From: UBA7672 sp040398465
GTDB taxonomy: Bacteria > Pseudomonadota > Alphaproteobacteria > Caulobacterales > Hyphomonadaceae
Length of the DNA: 64,000 nucleotides
Reading direction: 5' to 3'
Assembly: GCA_040398465.1 (NCBI GenBank)
Contig: JBBAUA010000012.1
Span: 12,728 to 76,727 of the forward strand
The notes below the pieces were generated by a model. The model was not told the DNA's origin. It was given only the letters and a program-made list of their open reading frames with translations, and ran no database searches. Both the position numbers and the translations under genes were made by a program. The stretch's first letter is position 1; every line of letters starts with the position of its first letter. This document shows positions 24,154-32,922 of the stretch, in pieces.

Positions 24154-25047
24154 ATGAAACTCTTTTCCTTGATTCTGCCGGCGACCCTGCTCGGCCTTTC
24201 TGCGTGCGCTCTCTGGCCGACGCCAACGGCAACACCCCAGCAACTCCTCTCCAACGTCGCCGCCTTCGCGCAGCCGACGCACGACGCGCGCTTTGAGGCG
24301 CTGAAAGCCCAGCTCGGCGCCGCTGGCCTCGCCTACACCGTGGAGGAATTCACCGGCCGCCGCGCCACGCCTGGCCGCAACGTGGTCGTCCGCACCGGCC
24401 CCGCCACCGGCAAGCAGATCCTGCTGACTGCCCATTACGATGCACTCGAAATGGAGGGCGGCAAGCTGGTCGACGGTGTCGTCGACAACGCCGGCTCCGT
24501 CGTTGCTATGATCGAAGCCACGCGCCGCCTCGCCGGCAAGACGAAACATCCTGTCACCCTCTTCCTCACAGATCAGGAAGAACTCGGTCTCGTCGGCGCG
24601 CGCGCCTTCATCACCTCCCACGGCGTCGAAGACATCGCCGCCGTCATCAACGCCGACATCAACGCCAATGGCGATACGCTGATGCACGGCCTCAACAATG
24701 GCGCGCAGTCCGCCTTCATCACCGAAGCTGTCCGCGAGCTCTGCGCCGAGCTCAAACGCTCCTGCCTCGACTTCCCCGAATACCCGCCCAGCGACGACCG
24801 CGCCTTCTCCGCCGCCGGCGCCCCCACCGTCTCCCTCGGCCACCAGCCGAAAGCCGAAGCCGAAAAACTCCGCGCCTTCATGCTCAACCCGCCGAAATCC
24901 GCGCCCGACCCGGCCACCATCCCCGAAGTTCTCTCCCTTATCCACACGCCCAACGACAAGATCGATCGCGTCGAGCCGGCCACACTCGCCATGGCAGCCG
25001 ATTTATTCGAGGCGCTGGTGCTGAAGCTGGATTCCCGACTGGAGTAA
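24154..25047 (+). CDS. M28 family metallopeptidase, lipoprotein
   Basis: A 297-residue exported peptidase. Residues 1-18 form a lipoprotein signal ending LSAC. The M28 zinc site is recognisable: TAHYDAL (His near 92, Asp near 94), DGVVDNAGSV (bridging Asp near 110), DQEELG (catalytic Glu pair near 146-147), NADINANGD (Asp near 173) and IHTPNDKID near the C-terminus (His near 270). Such enzymes release N-terminal amino acids from peptides in the periplasm. The stop is followed after three bases by the ATG of the 3-hydroxybutyrate dehydrogenase gene, so the two are probably cotranscribed. Upstream it diverges from the coiled-coil operon. Confidence 0.88.
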   Translation: MKLFSLILPATLLGLSACALWPTPTATPQQLLSNVAAFAQPTHDARFEALKAQLGAAGLAYTVEEFTGRRATPGRNVVVRTGPATGKQILLTAHYDALEMEGGKLVDGVVDNAGSVVAMIEATRRLAGKTKHPVTLFLTDQEELGLVGARAFITSHGVEDIAAVINADINANGDTLMHGLNNGAQSAFITEAVRELCAELKRSCLDFPEYPPSDDRAFSAAGAPTVSLGHQPKAEAEKLRAFMLNPPKSAPDPATIPEVLSLIHTPNDKIDRVEPATLAMAADLFEALVLKLDSRLE

Positions 25048-25050
25048 TTG

Positions 25051-25827
25051 ATGCCCCATACCGCCATCGTCACAGGCTCCACCTCCGGCATCGGTGAAGG
25101 CATCGCTCGCGCGCTCGCTGCCGCCGGCAACAACGTCGTGATCAACGGCTTCGGCGAACCCGCCGCGATCGAAAAGCTCCGCGCCTCAATCGCTGCCGAA
25201 CACAACGTGACCTGCCTCTACTCCAACGCCGACATGACGAAGCCCGAACAGATCGAGGCAATGTTCAGCACGGTGAAGGGGCAGCTCGGCCCCGTCGACA
25301 TCCTCGTCAACAACGCCGGCGTCCAGCACGTCTCACCCGTGGAAGACTTTCCGGTCGACAAGTGGAACCTCATCATCGCGCTGAACCTCTCGTCGGCCTT
25401 CCACACCACCCGCCTCGCCTTCCCCGACATGAAAGCGAACAAGTGGGGACGCATCATCAACATCGCGTCCGCCCACGCCCTCGTCGCCTCGCCGTTCAAG
25501 AGCGCCTATGTCGCCGCCAAGCACGGCATTCTTGGCTTCACCAAGTCGATCGCGCTAGAAGGCGCCCAGCACGGCATCCGCGTCAACGCCATCTGCCCCG
25601 GCTATGTCCGCACCGGCCTCGTCGAGAACCAGATCGCCGACACCGCGAAGGCCCGCGGCATCTCCGAGGAAGCCGTCATCCGCGACGTGCTCCTCGCCGC
25701 CCAGCCGACCAAGGAATTCGTGAAGGTGTCAGACGTCGCCGCCATGGCCGTCTTCCTCACCACCGAAGCCGCCAACCAGATCAACGGCGCGGCGCTCTCC
25801 ATCGATGGGGGATGGGTGGCGCAGTAG
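25051..25827 (+). CDS. bdhA: 3-hydroxybutyrate dehydrogenase (SDR)
   Basis: A 258-residue short-chain dehydrogenase that reads throughout like D-3-hydroxybutyrate dehydrogenase. It has the NAD-binding GSTSGIGEGIA (near 8-18), NNAGVQHVSPVEDFP (near 89-103), catalytic Ser in IASAHALVASP (near 141), YVAAKHG (Tyr/Lys near 154-158) and CPGYVRTGLVENQI. The enzyme oxidises 3-hydroxybutyrate to acetoacetate in the PHB degradation cycle, which fits the PHB synthesis genes 6 kb away. ATG at 25051 is preferred over TTG at 25048 because GGAG at 25041-25044 is better spaced. It follows the M28 gene by three bases. Confidence 0.9.
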   Translation: MPHTAIVTGSTSGIGEGIARALAAAGNNVVINGFGEPAAIEKLRASIAAEHNVTCLYSNADMTKPEQIEAMFSTVKGQLGPVDILVNNAGVQHVSPVEDFPVDKWNLIIALNLSSAFHTTRLAFPDMKANKWGRIINIASAHALVASPFKSAYVAAKHGILGFTKSIALEGAQHGIRVNAICPGYVRTGLVENQIADTAKARGISEEAVIRDVLLAAQPTKEFVKVSDVAAMAVFLTTEAANQINGAALSIDGGWVAQ

Positions 25828-25829
25828 CG

Positions 25830-26672
25830 TCAGACGAACGGCACAACCTTGTTGTCGCCGTCATGCCCGATATCGCACGCGCCGAGATAGCGGATGCCCG
25901 CGCGCCTGCACCAGTCTGCGACCAGGCCGCCGTCCGGAACGCGAAACACCGCCGTCGGATTGTCATCCGCGGCCAGCCGCCCCTCGCGAATACCCGCACA
26001 GCGCCGCACATTGGCGTTCGACGTCACGTGAAAGAGAAACCGGTCGTAGCGATAGAGATAATCCCCCACATCCTCGATCATCAGCACGCGCCCCTCGAAG
26101 TCCGGCTCCAGCGGCGTCCCGAGCACCTGGCTCAGCACCGTCAGGTTGAACGCCAGCTTCGGCGTCTCCGCCCGCTCGCTTGCCTCCAGCGCCGCCGGAT
26201 GCCCCTCCACCAGCCAGACCAACGCCCGCGCCACCGCCTCACGCCCGCGCACCGTCCTGTCGAGATCGACCGGCATCGGCCCGTGCGCCACATGCAGAAA
26301 CCCCGCGCGATGCAACGCCGCCAGCAGGAAACCCGTGTCCGAATACCCCAGCCATTTCTTCCGCCGCGCCGCCGGCCCTAGCCGCCTTGCCGCCTCCTCC
26401 GCGATCCGGTTCGAGCCATAGCCCCCGCGCAGGAACCACATCGCGTCGATATCCTCGCGATCACCATACTCCAGCACCGCCGCCAGCCGCTGCGCGTCGC
26501 TCCCCGCGAAATGCCCCTCCGCCAGCCGGCACTGCGGATGCACCAGCAGCTCGACATTCCCGTCAAACGTGGTCGCCACGAACGCACTTATCCGGTCGAG
26601 CAGGCCCTGGTCCCCCAGCACGCCGGCCGGCGCCACGACGCCAATGCGGAACGTCTTTTCACTTGACCCCAT
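25830..26672 (-). CDS. ldcA: Murein tetrapeptide LD-carboxypeptidase (S66 family)
   Basis: A 280-residue cytoplasmic S66 peptidase. The family is recognised from RIGVVAPAG at the N-terminus, MWFLRGGYGSNRI with nucleophile context (WFLRGGYG replaces the usual ARGGYG) near residues 78-90, GYSDTGFLLAAL near 109-120, AHGPM near 129 and MIEDVGDYLYRYDR near 197-210 with the catalytic Glu. His in NIGHDGDNKV-like CDIGHDGDN near the end completes the triad. LdcA removes the terminal D-Ala from recycled murein tetrapeptide. ATG at 26672 has GAGG upstream. It is divergent from mpl with a 26-base gap, which forms a muropeptide-recycling pair. Confidence 0.85.
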   Translation of the reverse strand: MGSSEKTFRIGVVAPAGVLGDQGLLDRISAFVATTFDGNVELLVHPQCRLAEGHFAGSDAQRLAAVLEYGDREDIDAMWFLRGGYGSNRIAEEAARRLGPAARRKKWLGYSDTGFLLAALHRAGFLHVAHGPMPVDLDRTVRGREAVARALVWLVEGHPAALEASERAETPKLAFNLTVLSQVLGTPLEPDFEGRVLMIEDVGDYLYRYDRFLFHVTSNANVRRCAGIREGRLAADDNPTAVFRVPDGGLVADWCRRAGIRYLGACDIGHDGDNKVVPFV

Positions 26673-26698
26673 GTGCGCCTCACTGAGACATCCCGGAG

Positions 26699-28132
26699 AT
26701 GTCCGACTCAAAGACCACCCTTGCCCATACGGGACCGTACTTCTTCTGCGGCATCGGCGGCAGCGGAATGTTGCCCCTTGCCCTTATCGTGAAGGCCCGT
26801 GGCCACGATGTCGAAGGCTCGGACCGCTCGCTCGACGCCGGTCGCACCGCCGCCAAGTTCGACTTTCTGAAAGCCAGCGGCATCGGGCTCCACCCGCAGG
26901 ACGGCTCAGGCGTCACGCGCCCCACCCAGCTCCTCGTCACCTCCGCCGCCGTCGAAGACACCGTGCCGGACGTCGTCGCCGCAAAGGCCCTCGGCTGTCC
27001 GCAGGTCTCCCGCCCCCAGCTGCTCGCCCAACTTGTCAACTCGGCCAAGGTCTCGATCGCAGTCGGCGGCACGTCCGGTAAATCCACAACCACCGGCATG
27101 ATCGCCTGGATCCTCTACGCCACGCGCCGCGACCCCACCGTGATGAACGGCGCCGTGATGAAGAATTTCGTCGCTGGCGACTTCCCCTTCGCCTCCGCCA
27201 TCGTCGGCGAAGGCGACATCTTCGTCTCCGAGGTTGACGAGAGCGACGGCTCCATCGCGCTCTACCAACCCACCATCGCCGTCCTCAACAACATCGCCCT
27301 CGACCACAAATCGATGGACGAGCTGCGCAGCCTCTTCACCGGCTTCGTCTCGAAGGCCCAGGTCGCCGTCTTCAACCTCGACAATGACGAGACCCGACGC
27401 CTGCACGAAACGCTGCAGCTCCCGAATGCGCTCACCTATTCGCTCACCGATACAAACGCCGACTTCACCATCTCCGACCTCATGACTCAGCCCGACGGCC
27501 AGTCCTGCATGGTCACCGAGCGCTCCACCGGCGAGCGCCAGCGCATCTGCCTGCAGACGCCCGGCCGCCACAACCTCTCCAACGCTCTCGCCGCCATCGC
27601 CGCCGCCCGCGCCTGCGGCCTCGCCCTTCGCGAGGCAACCCTCGCCCTTATGAACTTCGTCGGCATCCGCCGCCGCCTTGAAGTTGTCGGCACAGCGAAA
27701 GACATCACCGTCATCGACGATTTCGGGCACAACCCCGACAAGATCGCAGCCACGCTCGCAACGCTCCACCAGTTCCCGGGCCGCTTGCTGGTCATGTGGC
27801 AACCGCACGGCTTCGGCCCCATCCGCCAGATGAAGGACGAACTGGTCGAGATGTTCGCGCGCGACCTCGCCGCAAAGGACACGCTCATCATGCCCGAGCC
27901 TGCCTATTTCGGCGGCACGGTCGACCGCACCATGGGCTCCGCCGTCATCGCGCAAGGCGTATCAGCCCGCGGCAAGTCCGCCGTCGCCCTCCCCGACCGC
28001 GCCGCCTGCGGCGACAAACTCGTCGAGATGGCCCAACCCGGCGACCTCATCGTCGTGATGGGCGCACGCGACGACACGCTTTCGGAATTCGCCGCCGACG
28101 TGCTGAAGCGCGTTGGTGAGAAGAACTTCTGA
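26699..28132 (+). CDS. mpl: UDP-MurNAc:L-Ala-gamma-D-Glu-meso-DAP ligase
   Basis: A 477-residue Mur ligase of the Mpl type. N-terminal FCGIGGSGMLPLALI (residues 16-30) is the UDP-binding Rossmann start. ATP-binding GGTSGKSTTTGM is near residue 122. SEVDESDGSIALYQPTIAVLNNIALDH (cited by position about 178-204) contains the catalytic Glu and the DH pair. RRLEVVG, DDFGHNPDKI and MWQPHG mark the C-terminal domain. The enzyme re-attaches recycled tripeptide to UDP-MurNAc in the cytoplasm. Its partner ldcA, transcribed divergently, produces that tripeptide. A near 950-base non-coding region with repeats follows. Confidence 0.9.
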   Translation: MSDSKTTLAHTGPYFFCGIGGSGMLPLALIVKARGHDVEGSDRSLDAGRTAAKFDFLKASGIGLHPQDGSGVTRPTQLLVTSAAVEDTVPDVVAAKALGCPQVSRPQLLAQLVNSAKVSIAVGGTSGKSTTTGMIAWILYATRRDPTVMNGAVMKNFVAGDFPFASAIVGEGDIFVSEVDESDGSIALYQPTIAVLNNIALDHKSMDELRSLFTGFVSKAQVAVFNLDNDETRRLHETLQLPNALTYSLTDTNADFTISDLMTQPDGQSCMVTERSTGERQRICLQTPGRHNLSNALAAIAAARACGLALREATLALMNFVGIRRRLEVVGTAKDITVIDDFGHNPDKIAATLATLHQFPGRLLVMWQPHGFGPIRQMKDELVEMFARDLAAKDTLIMPEPAYFGGTVDRTMGSAVIAQGVSARGKSAVALPDRAACGDKLVEMAQPGDLIVVMGARDDTLSEFAADVLKRVGEKNF

Positions 28133-28265
28133 ACTCGGTGTTGCTCCGATGGCCCCCTCCGTCGCGCTGCGCGCGCCACCTCCCCCACTTGCTTTGCAAG
28201 TGAGGGAGGCAATCCGAACGTCGCCACGCGCACCCGCTCATGCCTGTCTCGATCGCCACGCGATC
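28133..28265. other. Non-coding segment with inverted repeat
   Basis: Between mpl and the long repeat. It contains a 14-bp inverted repeat with one mismatch (28179-28192 with 28196-28209, arm CCTCCC-CACTTGC) around a TTT loop. The sequence GCCACCTCCCCC at 28175 is the complement of GGGGGAGGTGGC at 28266. No coding frame is credible. Confidence 0.6.
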
Positions 28266-28838
28266 GGGGGAGGTGGCATGCGCGCCTCTTCGCGCGTGTG
28301 ACGGACGGGAACGCGCGACGGCTTCAGGCAGCCAGAACCAGCCGATTCTGCGCGCACGCTTTGGTTGGCGATCCGAACAATCTCGACAACTTGCACGGAT
28401 CAACTCCGCCAGTTTCAGACCTTCGCGTCCCCCACGCCTAGACCCATGAGATACTCCAGTCATCGATCCCGCATGGAGGGCGGCTGTACACCGTTCAACG
28501 GCGCAGGGTGGATGCAGGCGAGCGTGAAGAGCCTCTCGAGAAACGGTAACGCCGTCCACGAGATGAGGCGTTTTCCGGGGACTGGTCCTGAACAGGCCGG
28601 CCCGCACGCCGGCAGCCAGGCCAACGGCGCCACGCGGATGAAATGAGGCCGCTGTGCGCGGGCTCTCGCACAACAAACGGCCGGGGACGCGAGATCCGCG
28701 TTTCTTCTTCCTACCGGTAGCGCCTCACAGGCGCAGCCAAACCCCGCGGGGCGTCCCGCGTCCCCGGGCCCTCCATCGGGCTCAGAGCGACAGCATCACA
28801 GGCGGCTCACACCGGCCTGAAAGCCAACGCATGCCACA
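28266..28838 (+). repeat. Long dispersed non-coding repeat, copy A
   Basis: About 570 bases clearly homologous to the reverse complement of 46125-46741. Shared blocks occur in the same order: GGGGGAGGTGG, GCCAGAACC-GC-GATTC, TGCACGGATCA, ATCCCGCATGGAGGGC, GTTCAACGGCGC-GG, AACAGGCCGGCCCGCACGC, CCGGGGACGCG, GTAGCGCCTCACAGGCG, CCCGCGTCCCCGGGCCCT and CGGCTCACACCGGCCTGAA. Between blocks the copies differ by substitutions and small indels. CCGGGGACGCG and CGCGTCCCCGG form an internal inverted repeat about 90 bases apart. No transposase, no conserved open frame and no target duplication is visible. Confidence 0.85.
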
Positions 28839-29075
28839 CACCTGGAAGCGTCGAAGACGCGTTCCCCTCTTCCTCAGACAGGCTCAGGATGAGGGGCCGG
28901 GATCCAGTCCAGACAAGCAAGCCGTGCACAGCGCGTCCACCATGGACTCGGTCGTGATTCGAGAAAGGGCCTGTCAGGCGCCGACGCCCAGCAAGTCGGA
29001 ACCTCTCCATCTCGCCCACGTGACTAGCCTCCCCGCCATCCCGCCACTAGGCTCCCGCCAAACAGGGAAAACGCC
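28839..29075. other. Non-coding region upstream of the acylase gene
   Basis: Contains CTCAGGATGAGGGGCCGGGATCC near 28885-28908, related to the short extragenic palindromes seen elsewhere (CCTCATCCTGAGG type). The acylase promoter should lie near the right end, but I see no convincing box. Confidence 0.4.
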
Positions 29076-31196
29076 ATGATGCTCCGGAACCTTGCGCTCG
29101 CCGCATCCGTCCTCGCGCTTGCCAGCTGCATGACGGCCTCGGAAACCACGGGCACAACCAGCGCAGGTTATGACGCACGCATCATTCGCGACTCGTTCGG
29201 CGTCCCGCACATCTATGGCAAACGCAACGCCGACGTGGCCTTCGGTCTCGCCTACGCCCACGCTGAAGACGACTGGAAGAACATTGAGGAAGTGATCCGC
29301 GCCAGTCGCGGCACGCTCTCCGAAATCGTCGGGGACTCTGGCGCCAAGTCCGATGACTTCATCCTCGCCCTCGGCATGACTGCAATCGTCGCGCGCGATT
29401 ACGACGCGCAGACATCCGCCAAGGCAAAGTCCGTCGCCGAGGGCTATGCCGCCGGCCTCAACCTGTGGTGCGAAAAGAACCCCACGACCAATTGCGCCCG
29501 CACCACGCCCATCACCGGTCGCGACATCATCGCCGGTTTCGTCAACCGCCCGCTCTCCTTCTATGGCCTCGAGGCGGAAGTCGACGCCCTGCTCTCCGGC
29601 CGCGCCAACATGCAGATGTCGACGAAGTCAACGCGCCGGGCATTCCTCGACATCACGGACGATGTCGAACTCGGCTCAAACGGCCTCGCCGTCGCTCCCT
29701 CGCGCTCCGCCGATGGCCACACGCGTCTCGCCGCCAACTCGCACCAGCCCTATGAAGGCCGTGTCGCCTGGTACGAGGCTCGGCTGAAATCCGAAGAAGG
29801 CATCGACCTTGTCGGCGGCCTCTTCCCGGGCACGCCCATCCTGCTCACCGCCGTCGGCCCCAACATTGGCTGGGCCGCCACCGTCAACAAGCCGGACCTC
29901 TACGACACGTTCAAGCTCGTGGTCGACGACGAGAAGAACCCAACCAAGTATCGCATGGACGGCCAGTGGAAGGATCTGGTGCGCAACCCGATCCGGTACA
30001 ATGTCCTGCGCAACGGCGCGCTCGTTCCGGTCGAGCGCATGGGCTACACCTCCGAACACGGCGCGGTCTATGTGCTCGACTCGGGCGCTTACGCGGTCTC
30101 CTTCGTCGGCAAGGGCGACTTCGCCCATCTCGACCAGTATCTCGCCATGAACATGGCGAAGACGATCGACGACTGGCGCGCCGCCCAGGTGAAGTACAAC
30201 GATATTCCATCGGTGAACTACATCGTCGGGGACTCGAAAGGCGGCATCGCCTATTTCTGGAACGCCCACATGCCCAAGCGCGTCCCTGGCTGGGACCGGA
30301 CGAAAATCCTCCCGGGCGACATCTCCGAAACACTCTGGAAGGGCTGGGAGCCAGTCGAAGCCCTGCCCTCCGTCATCCGCCCGAAGTCAGGCTACATCGT
30401 CAACGCCAATCACTCACCGCTTCTCGTCTCAGGGCCGCAGGACAATCCGAAGGCCGAGAATTATCCCACGGACTTTGCCCTCGACACGCTGGTCACCAAT
30501 CGCGGCCTGCGCGCGCAGGAGCTCTACAGCAGCGACACATCGATCACGCGAGACGAGTTCTTCGCCTACAAGATGGACGACAAGTATTCCGCCGGCAGCA
30601 ATGTAATGAAGATGCAGGCGGACCTCCGGAGCGTCGATCCCGGCAATGACGCCGACCTCAAGGCCGCGCTCGACGTGGTGGCGGCGTGGAACGGCTCCGC
30701 CGACATGCAGAACCGCAACGCCGCGCTCGCCATCTTCACCGGCCAGGCCGCGATGGGCAGCCAGATGCACGACACGTACGATCGCGCCAAGGCGCTCGCA
30801 GCCCTGAAAGCCACTGCAACGCAGCTGAAGGCCGCCACCGGCCGCATCGATCCGAAATGGAGCGAAGTCAGCCGCGTCGCACGCGGCGCCAAGTCGTGGC
30901 CGACCGACGGCGGCCCCGACACGCTGCGCGCGATGTACGCGGCCGGCGATCTCGCCACGCAGAAATTCCGCTCCGGCCGCGCCGGCGACACCTATGTCGC
31001 GATCGCCGACTGGGCGCCCGATGGGACCTATACGATCGACACGATCCATCAGTATGGCTCGGCAACGCTCGACGCGTCCTCGCCGCACTATGCGGATCAG
31101 GCGCCGATCTTCGCAGAGAAAAAATGGAAGCAGCCGCCGATGAAGCTGGACGACCTGCTGAAGCAGGCGACGCGCGACTACCGCGTCAGCGAGTAG
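29076..31196 (+). CDS. Penicillin acylase family (Ntn-hydrolase) lipoprotein
   Basis: A 706-residue exported amidase precursor. The signal ends in the lipobox ALASC near residue 19. The alpha-chain region opens with IIRDSFGVPHIYG (near 35-47) and GLAYAHAEDDW (near 57-67), typical of the family. Autoprocessing should occur at ELGSNGLAVAPSRS near residue 208, where Ser after Gly becomes the N-terminal nucleophile. NSHQP (near 229) and VGPNIGWAATVNKPD (near 264) supply the beta-chain active-site residues. Family members cleave penicillins, aculeacin or N-acyl-homoserine lactones, so quorum quenching is possible, but the substrate cannot be read from sequence. The gene is convergent with phaR. 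Confidence 0.9.
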   Translation: MMLRNLALAASVLALASCMTASETTGTTSAGYDARIIRDSFGVPHIYGKRNADVAFGLAYAHAEDDWKNIEEVIRASRGTLSEIVGDSGAKSDDFILALGMTAIVARDYDAQTSAKAKSVAEGYAAGLNLWCEKNPTTNCARTTPITGRDIIAGFVNRPLSFYGLEAEVDALLSGRANMQMSTKSTRRAFLDITDDVELGSNGLAVAPSRSADGHTRLAANSHQPYEGRVAWYEARLKSEEGIDLVGGLFPGTPILLTAVGPNIGWAATVNKPDLYDTFKLVVDDEKNPTKYRMDGQWKDLVRNPIRYNVLRNGALVPVERMGYTSEHGAVYVLDSGAYAVSFVGKGDFAHLDQYLAMNMAKTIDDWRAAQVKYNDIPSVNYIVGDSKGGIAYFWNAHMPKRVPGWDRTKILPGDISETLWKGWEPVEALPSVIRPKSGYIVNANHSPLLVSGPQDNPKAENYPTDFALDTLVTNRGLRAQELYSSDTSITRDEFFAYKMDDKYSAGSNVMKMQADLRSVDPGNDADLKAALDVVAAWNGSADMQNRNAALAIFTGQAAMGSQMHDTYDRAKALAALKATATQLKAATGRIDPKWSEVSRVARGAKSWPTDGGPDTLRAMYAAGDLATQKFRSGRAGDTYVAIADWAPDGTYTIDTIHQYGSATLDASSPHYADQAPIFAEKKWKQPPMKLDDLLKQATRDYRVSE

Positions 31197-31205
31197 AGGC
31201 GCCGG

Positions 31206-31811
31206 CTACTTCGCCGCGCGCTTCTCGAGTTCCTCAAGTCGCGCCCGCAGCGCCTTCAGCTCGTCCGCATCGCTCGCGGCTGACGGCTCCGCTTTCTTCG
31301 GCGCAGGCGTCGCCATGCCAGGCATAGCCGGCATTGCGCCTGTCCAGAAGCCGGCAAGCCGCTTCTGGAATTCGCCCTGCATCGCCTGCATCGCAGCCGG
31401 GTCGAACACATTCCATTGCGGCATGGCGCCAGACATTGCGCCGGTCATCTGGCTCGCCAGTTGTTCCTGCTGGGCGCGGATGAAGGCCACGGACTGCTCG
31501 AACAACCCAGTCATCATCTCGGACGTCTTCGACTGGTGCATCCGGATCATGTCCATCATCAGGTCGGCGGAAAGCACTGCGCCGGATGCCTGCCCCTCCT
31601 GCTCCATGATGATCTGCAGCAGAACCTGCCGCGTAACGTCCTCGCCCGTCTCGGTGTCCTCGACGCGGATGTTCGCGCCCTTGCGCACCATCTCGGCCAC
31701 TTCCGGCAGGCGCACATAGCTCGACGCATTCTTGTTGTAGAGCTTGCGGCTCGGATACCGCCGCAGCTCGACGTTTTCACCTTCGCTCATGTCCTGGTCC
31801 CGACGCGCCAT
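31206..31811 (-). CDS. phaR: PHB synthesis repressor PhaR
   Basis: A 201-residue regulator. The DNA- and PHB-binding domain is at residues 14-80: VELRRYPSRKLYN, SSYVRLPEVAEMV and VEDTETGEDVTRQVLLQII (cited by position about 48-66) are the family signature. A helical PHB-accumulation domain with MDMIRMHQSKTSEMM follows, then an Ala/Pro/Met-rich linker and a short C-terminal coiled coil. PhaR represses phasin and its own gene and is released when it binds nascent PHB. The start at 31811 and a second Met seven codons later are both possible. The upstream hydrolase gene is 10 bases away on the same strand, so both are probably expressed from the phaC-facing intergenic region. Confidence 0.93.
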   Translation of the reverse strand: MARRDQDMSEGENVELRRYPSRKLYNKNASSYVRLPEVAEMVRKGANIRVEDTETGEDVTRQVLLQIIMEQEGQASGAVLSADLMMDMIRMHQSKTSEMMTGLFEQSVAFIRAQQEQLASQMTGAMSGAMPQWNVFDPAAMQAMQGEFQKRLAGFWTGAMPAMPGMATPAPKKAEPSAASDADELKALRARLEELEKRAAK

Positions 31812-31820
31812 GTCCCGTTC

Positions 31821-32675
31821 CTATCCCGCAAGCCAGGCATTCACGGCGGCGTAGAATGCGTCCGGCTTGTCCAGCATCACATAGTGGCGCGCATCATCGA
31901 TGCGCTGCCGCCGTCCCTGGACCAGGCCCGCATACGAAGACGCGTACACCTGATCGAGACTCATCTTCGAGGCCGGGCTCACCCGGTCCCACGCATAGAT
32001 CACATCCACCGGCGCCTTGATCCGCTGCAGGTCGCCCCTCAGATCTGTCACCATCACCTCGGCCATCACGTCAGCCGTCACGGCCCGGTCGGATGTCAGC
32101 CCCCAGCGCACGACGCGCTCAAGTAGCTCAGGGCTGGTAACCAGTTTCTCGCTGGTGCGGCGGGTGTCGTCCTGATGCTGGGCCTTGGACTTCTCGAAAT
32201 AGCTGCGTCGCGAATGCTGGGCGAGCGGCGCCATGGATGTGGCGGTGGCGAAGGGGGTGATCAGCATCGAGAAGAAGGCCGGCACATCGACCACCATCAG
32301 CCGGTCGACGACATCGGCATGATCCCGGGCGAGCATAAGGGAAACAAGCCCGCCCATCGAATGGCCAACCACGGGCACCGGCCCGACGCGAAGCGACCGG
32401 ATGTATCCGGCCAGCGCATCGGCCACGGGCTTCAGAAAATTCATCGGGCTGCGAAAGGCGCTCGGCGCCAGTCCGGCAAAGCCCCGCATGTGGATCATAT
32501 GCACGCGAATTCCGGGAAGCGATGGGGCCGCGTCCTCCCAGCATTCCGGCGAGGCGGCAAGGCCGTGGATGAACACGACGTCGCGTCCGGAGCCGGCAAC
32601 GGAGCTTGTAATCAGCTCGCCTTCCCAGCGGGGAACGTCGCGCTTCATCCAGCGTGCAAGTGAGCCAAGCTGCAT
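31821..32675 (-). CDS. Alpha/beta hydrolase
   Basis: A 284-residue alpha/beta-hydrolase. VVFIHGLAASPECWED (near 33-48) gives the oxyanion-hole HG motif. GHSMGGLVSLML (near 104-115) holds nucleophile Ser106. The acid is probably in VIYAWDRVSPAS (Asp near 230), and the catalytic His in DDARHYVMLDKPDAF (near 263). There is no signal peptide. It is divergent from phaC and immediately upstream of phaR in one transcript, which suggests a role linked to PHB, for example an intracellular esterase. A dedicated PHB depolymerase would normally show a different lipase-box context, so that identity is not claimed. Confidence 0.85.
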   Translation of the reverse strand: MQLGSLARWMKRDVPRWEGELITSSVAGSGRDVVFIHGLAASPECWEDAAPSLPGIRVHMIHMRGFAGLAPSAFRSPMNFLKPVADALAGYIRSLRVGPVPVVGHSMGGLVSLMLARDHADVVDRLMVVDVPAFFSMLITPFATATSMAPLAQHSRRSYFEKSKAQHQDDTRRTSEKLVTSPELLERVVRWGLTSDRAVTADVMAEVMVTDLRGDLQRIKAPVDVIYAWDRVSPASKMSLDQVYASSYAGLVQGRRQRIDDARHYVMLDKPDAFYAAVNAWLAG

Positions 32676-32774
32676 GGGCGAAGGAATCTCCGGTTACGGT
32701 CGGACGGCAGTGAGCAGCTGCAGCAGCCCCAAAAGCCCGTGTACACGGGTCCTTTCGAATTACGAAGCCCGGAA

Positions 32775-32801
32775 TTGCCGCAGGGCGGCGAAACTTGCCG
32801 C
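32775..32801. promoter_or_regulatory. Putative PhaR operator upstream of phaC
   Basis: TTGCCGC occurs at 32775-32781 and again at 32795-32801, exactly 20 bp apart, in the 247-base divergent promoter region between the hydrolase-phaR transcript and phaC. The same hexamer with the same spacing precedes the phasin gene. Confidence 0.5.
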
Positions 32802-32922
32802 GGCGCCGCGTAAACCGTCGCCCCGGTTTCCGCCAGCGCGCAGAAAACCTTTTCAACATATGGCGTTTGACGGGTTCCCGGGCGGTGTTACCTATCGAAC
32901 AGGAAACGTTTTCGGACACATC

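Noticed and set aside
24938..24946. TTATCCACA, an exact DnaA-box-like sequence
   Set aside because: It lies inside the M28 peptidase gene as a single copy; one 9-mer is not evidence of an origin.
26906..27955. 349-residue minus-strand frame antisense to mpl
   Set aside because: It is a shadow of a well-conserved Mur ligase; long antisense frames are expected at this GC content.
28654..29079. Reading frames in repeat copies A and B giving similar peptides (VAPHRR...PRPRALH)
   Set aside because: The similarity follows from DNA homology. Indels change the frame between blocks, and no start or ribosome-binding site is shared, so the repeats are treated as non-coding.
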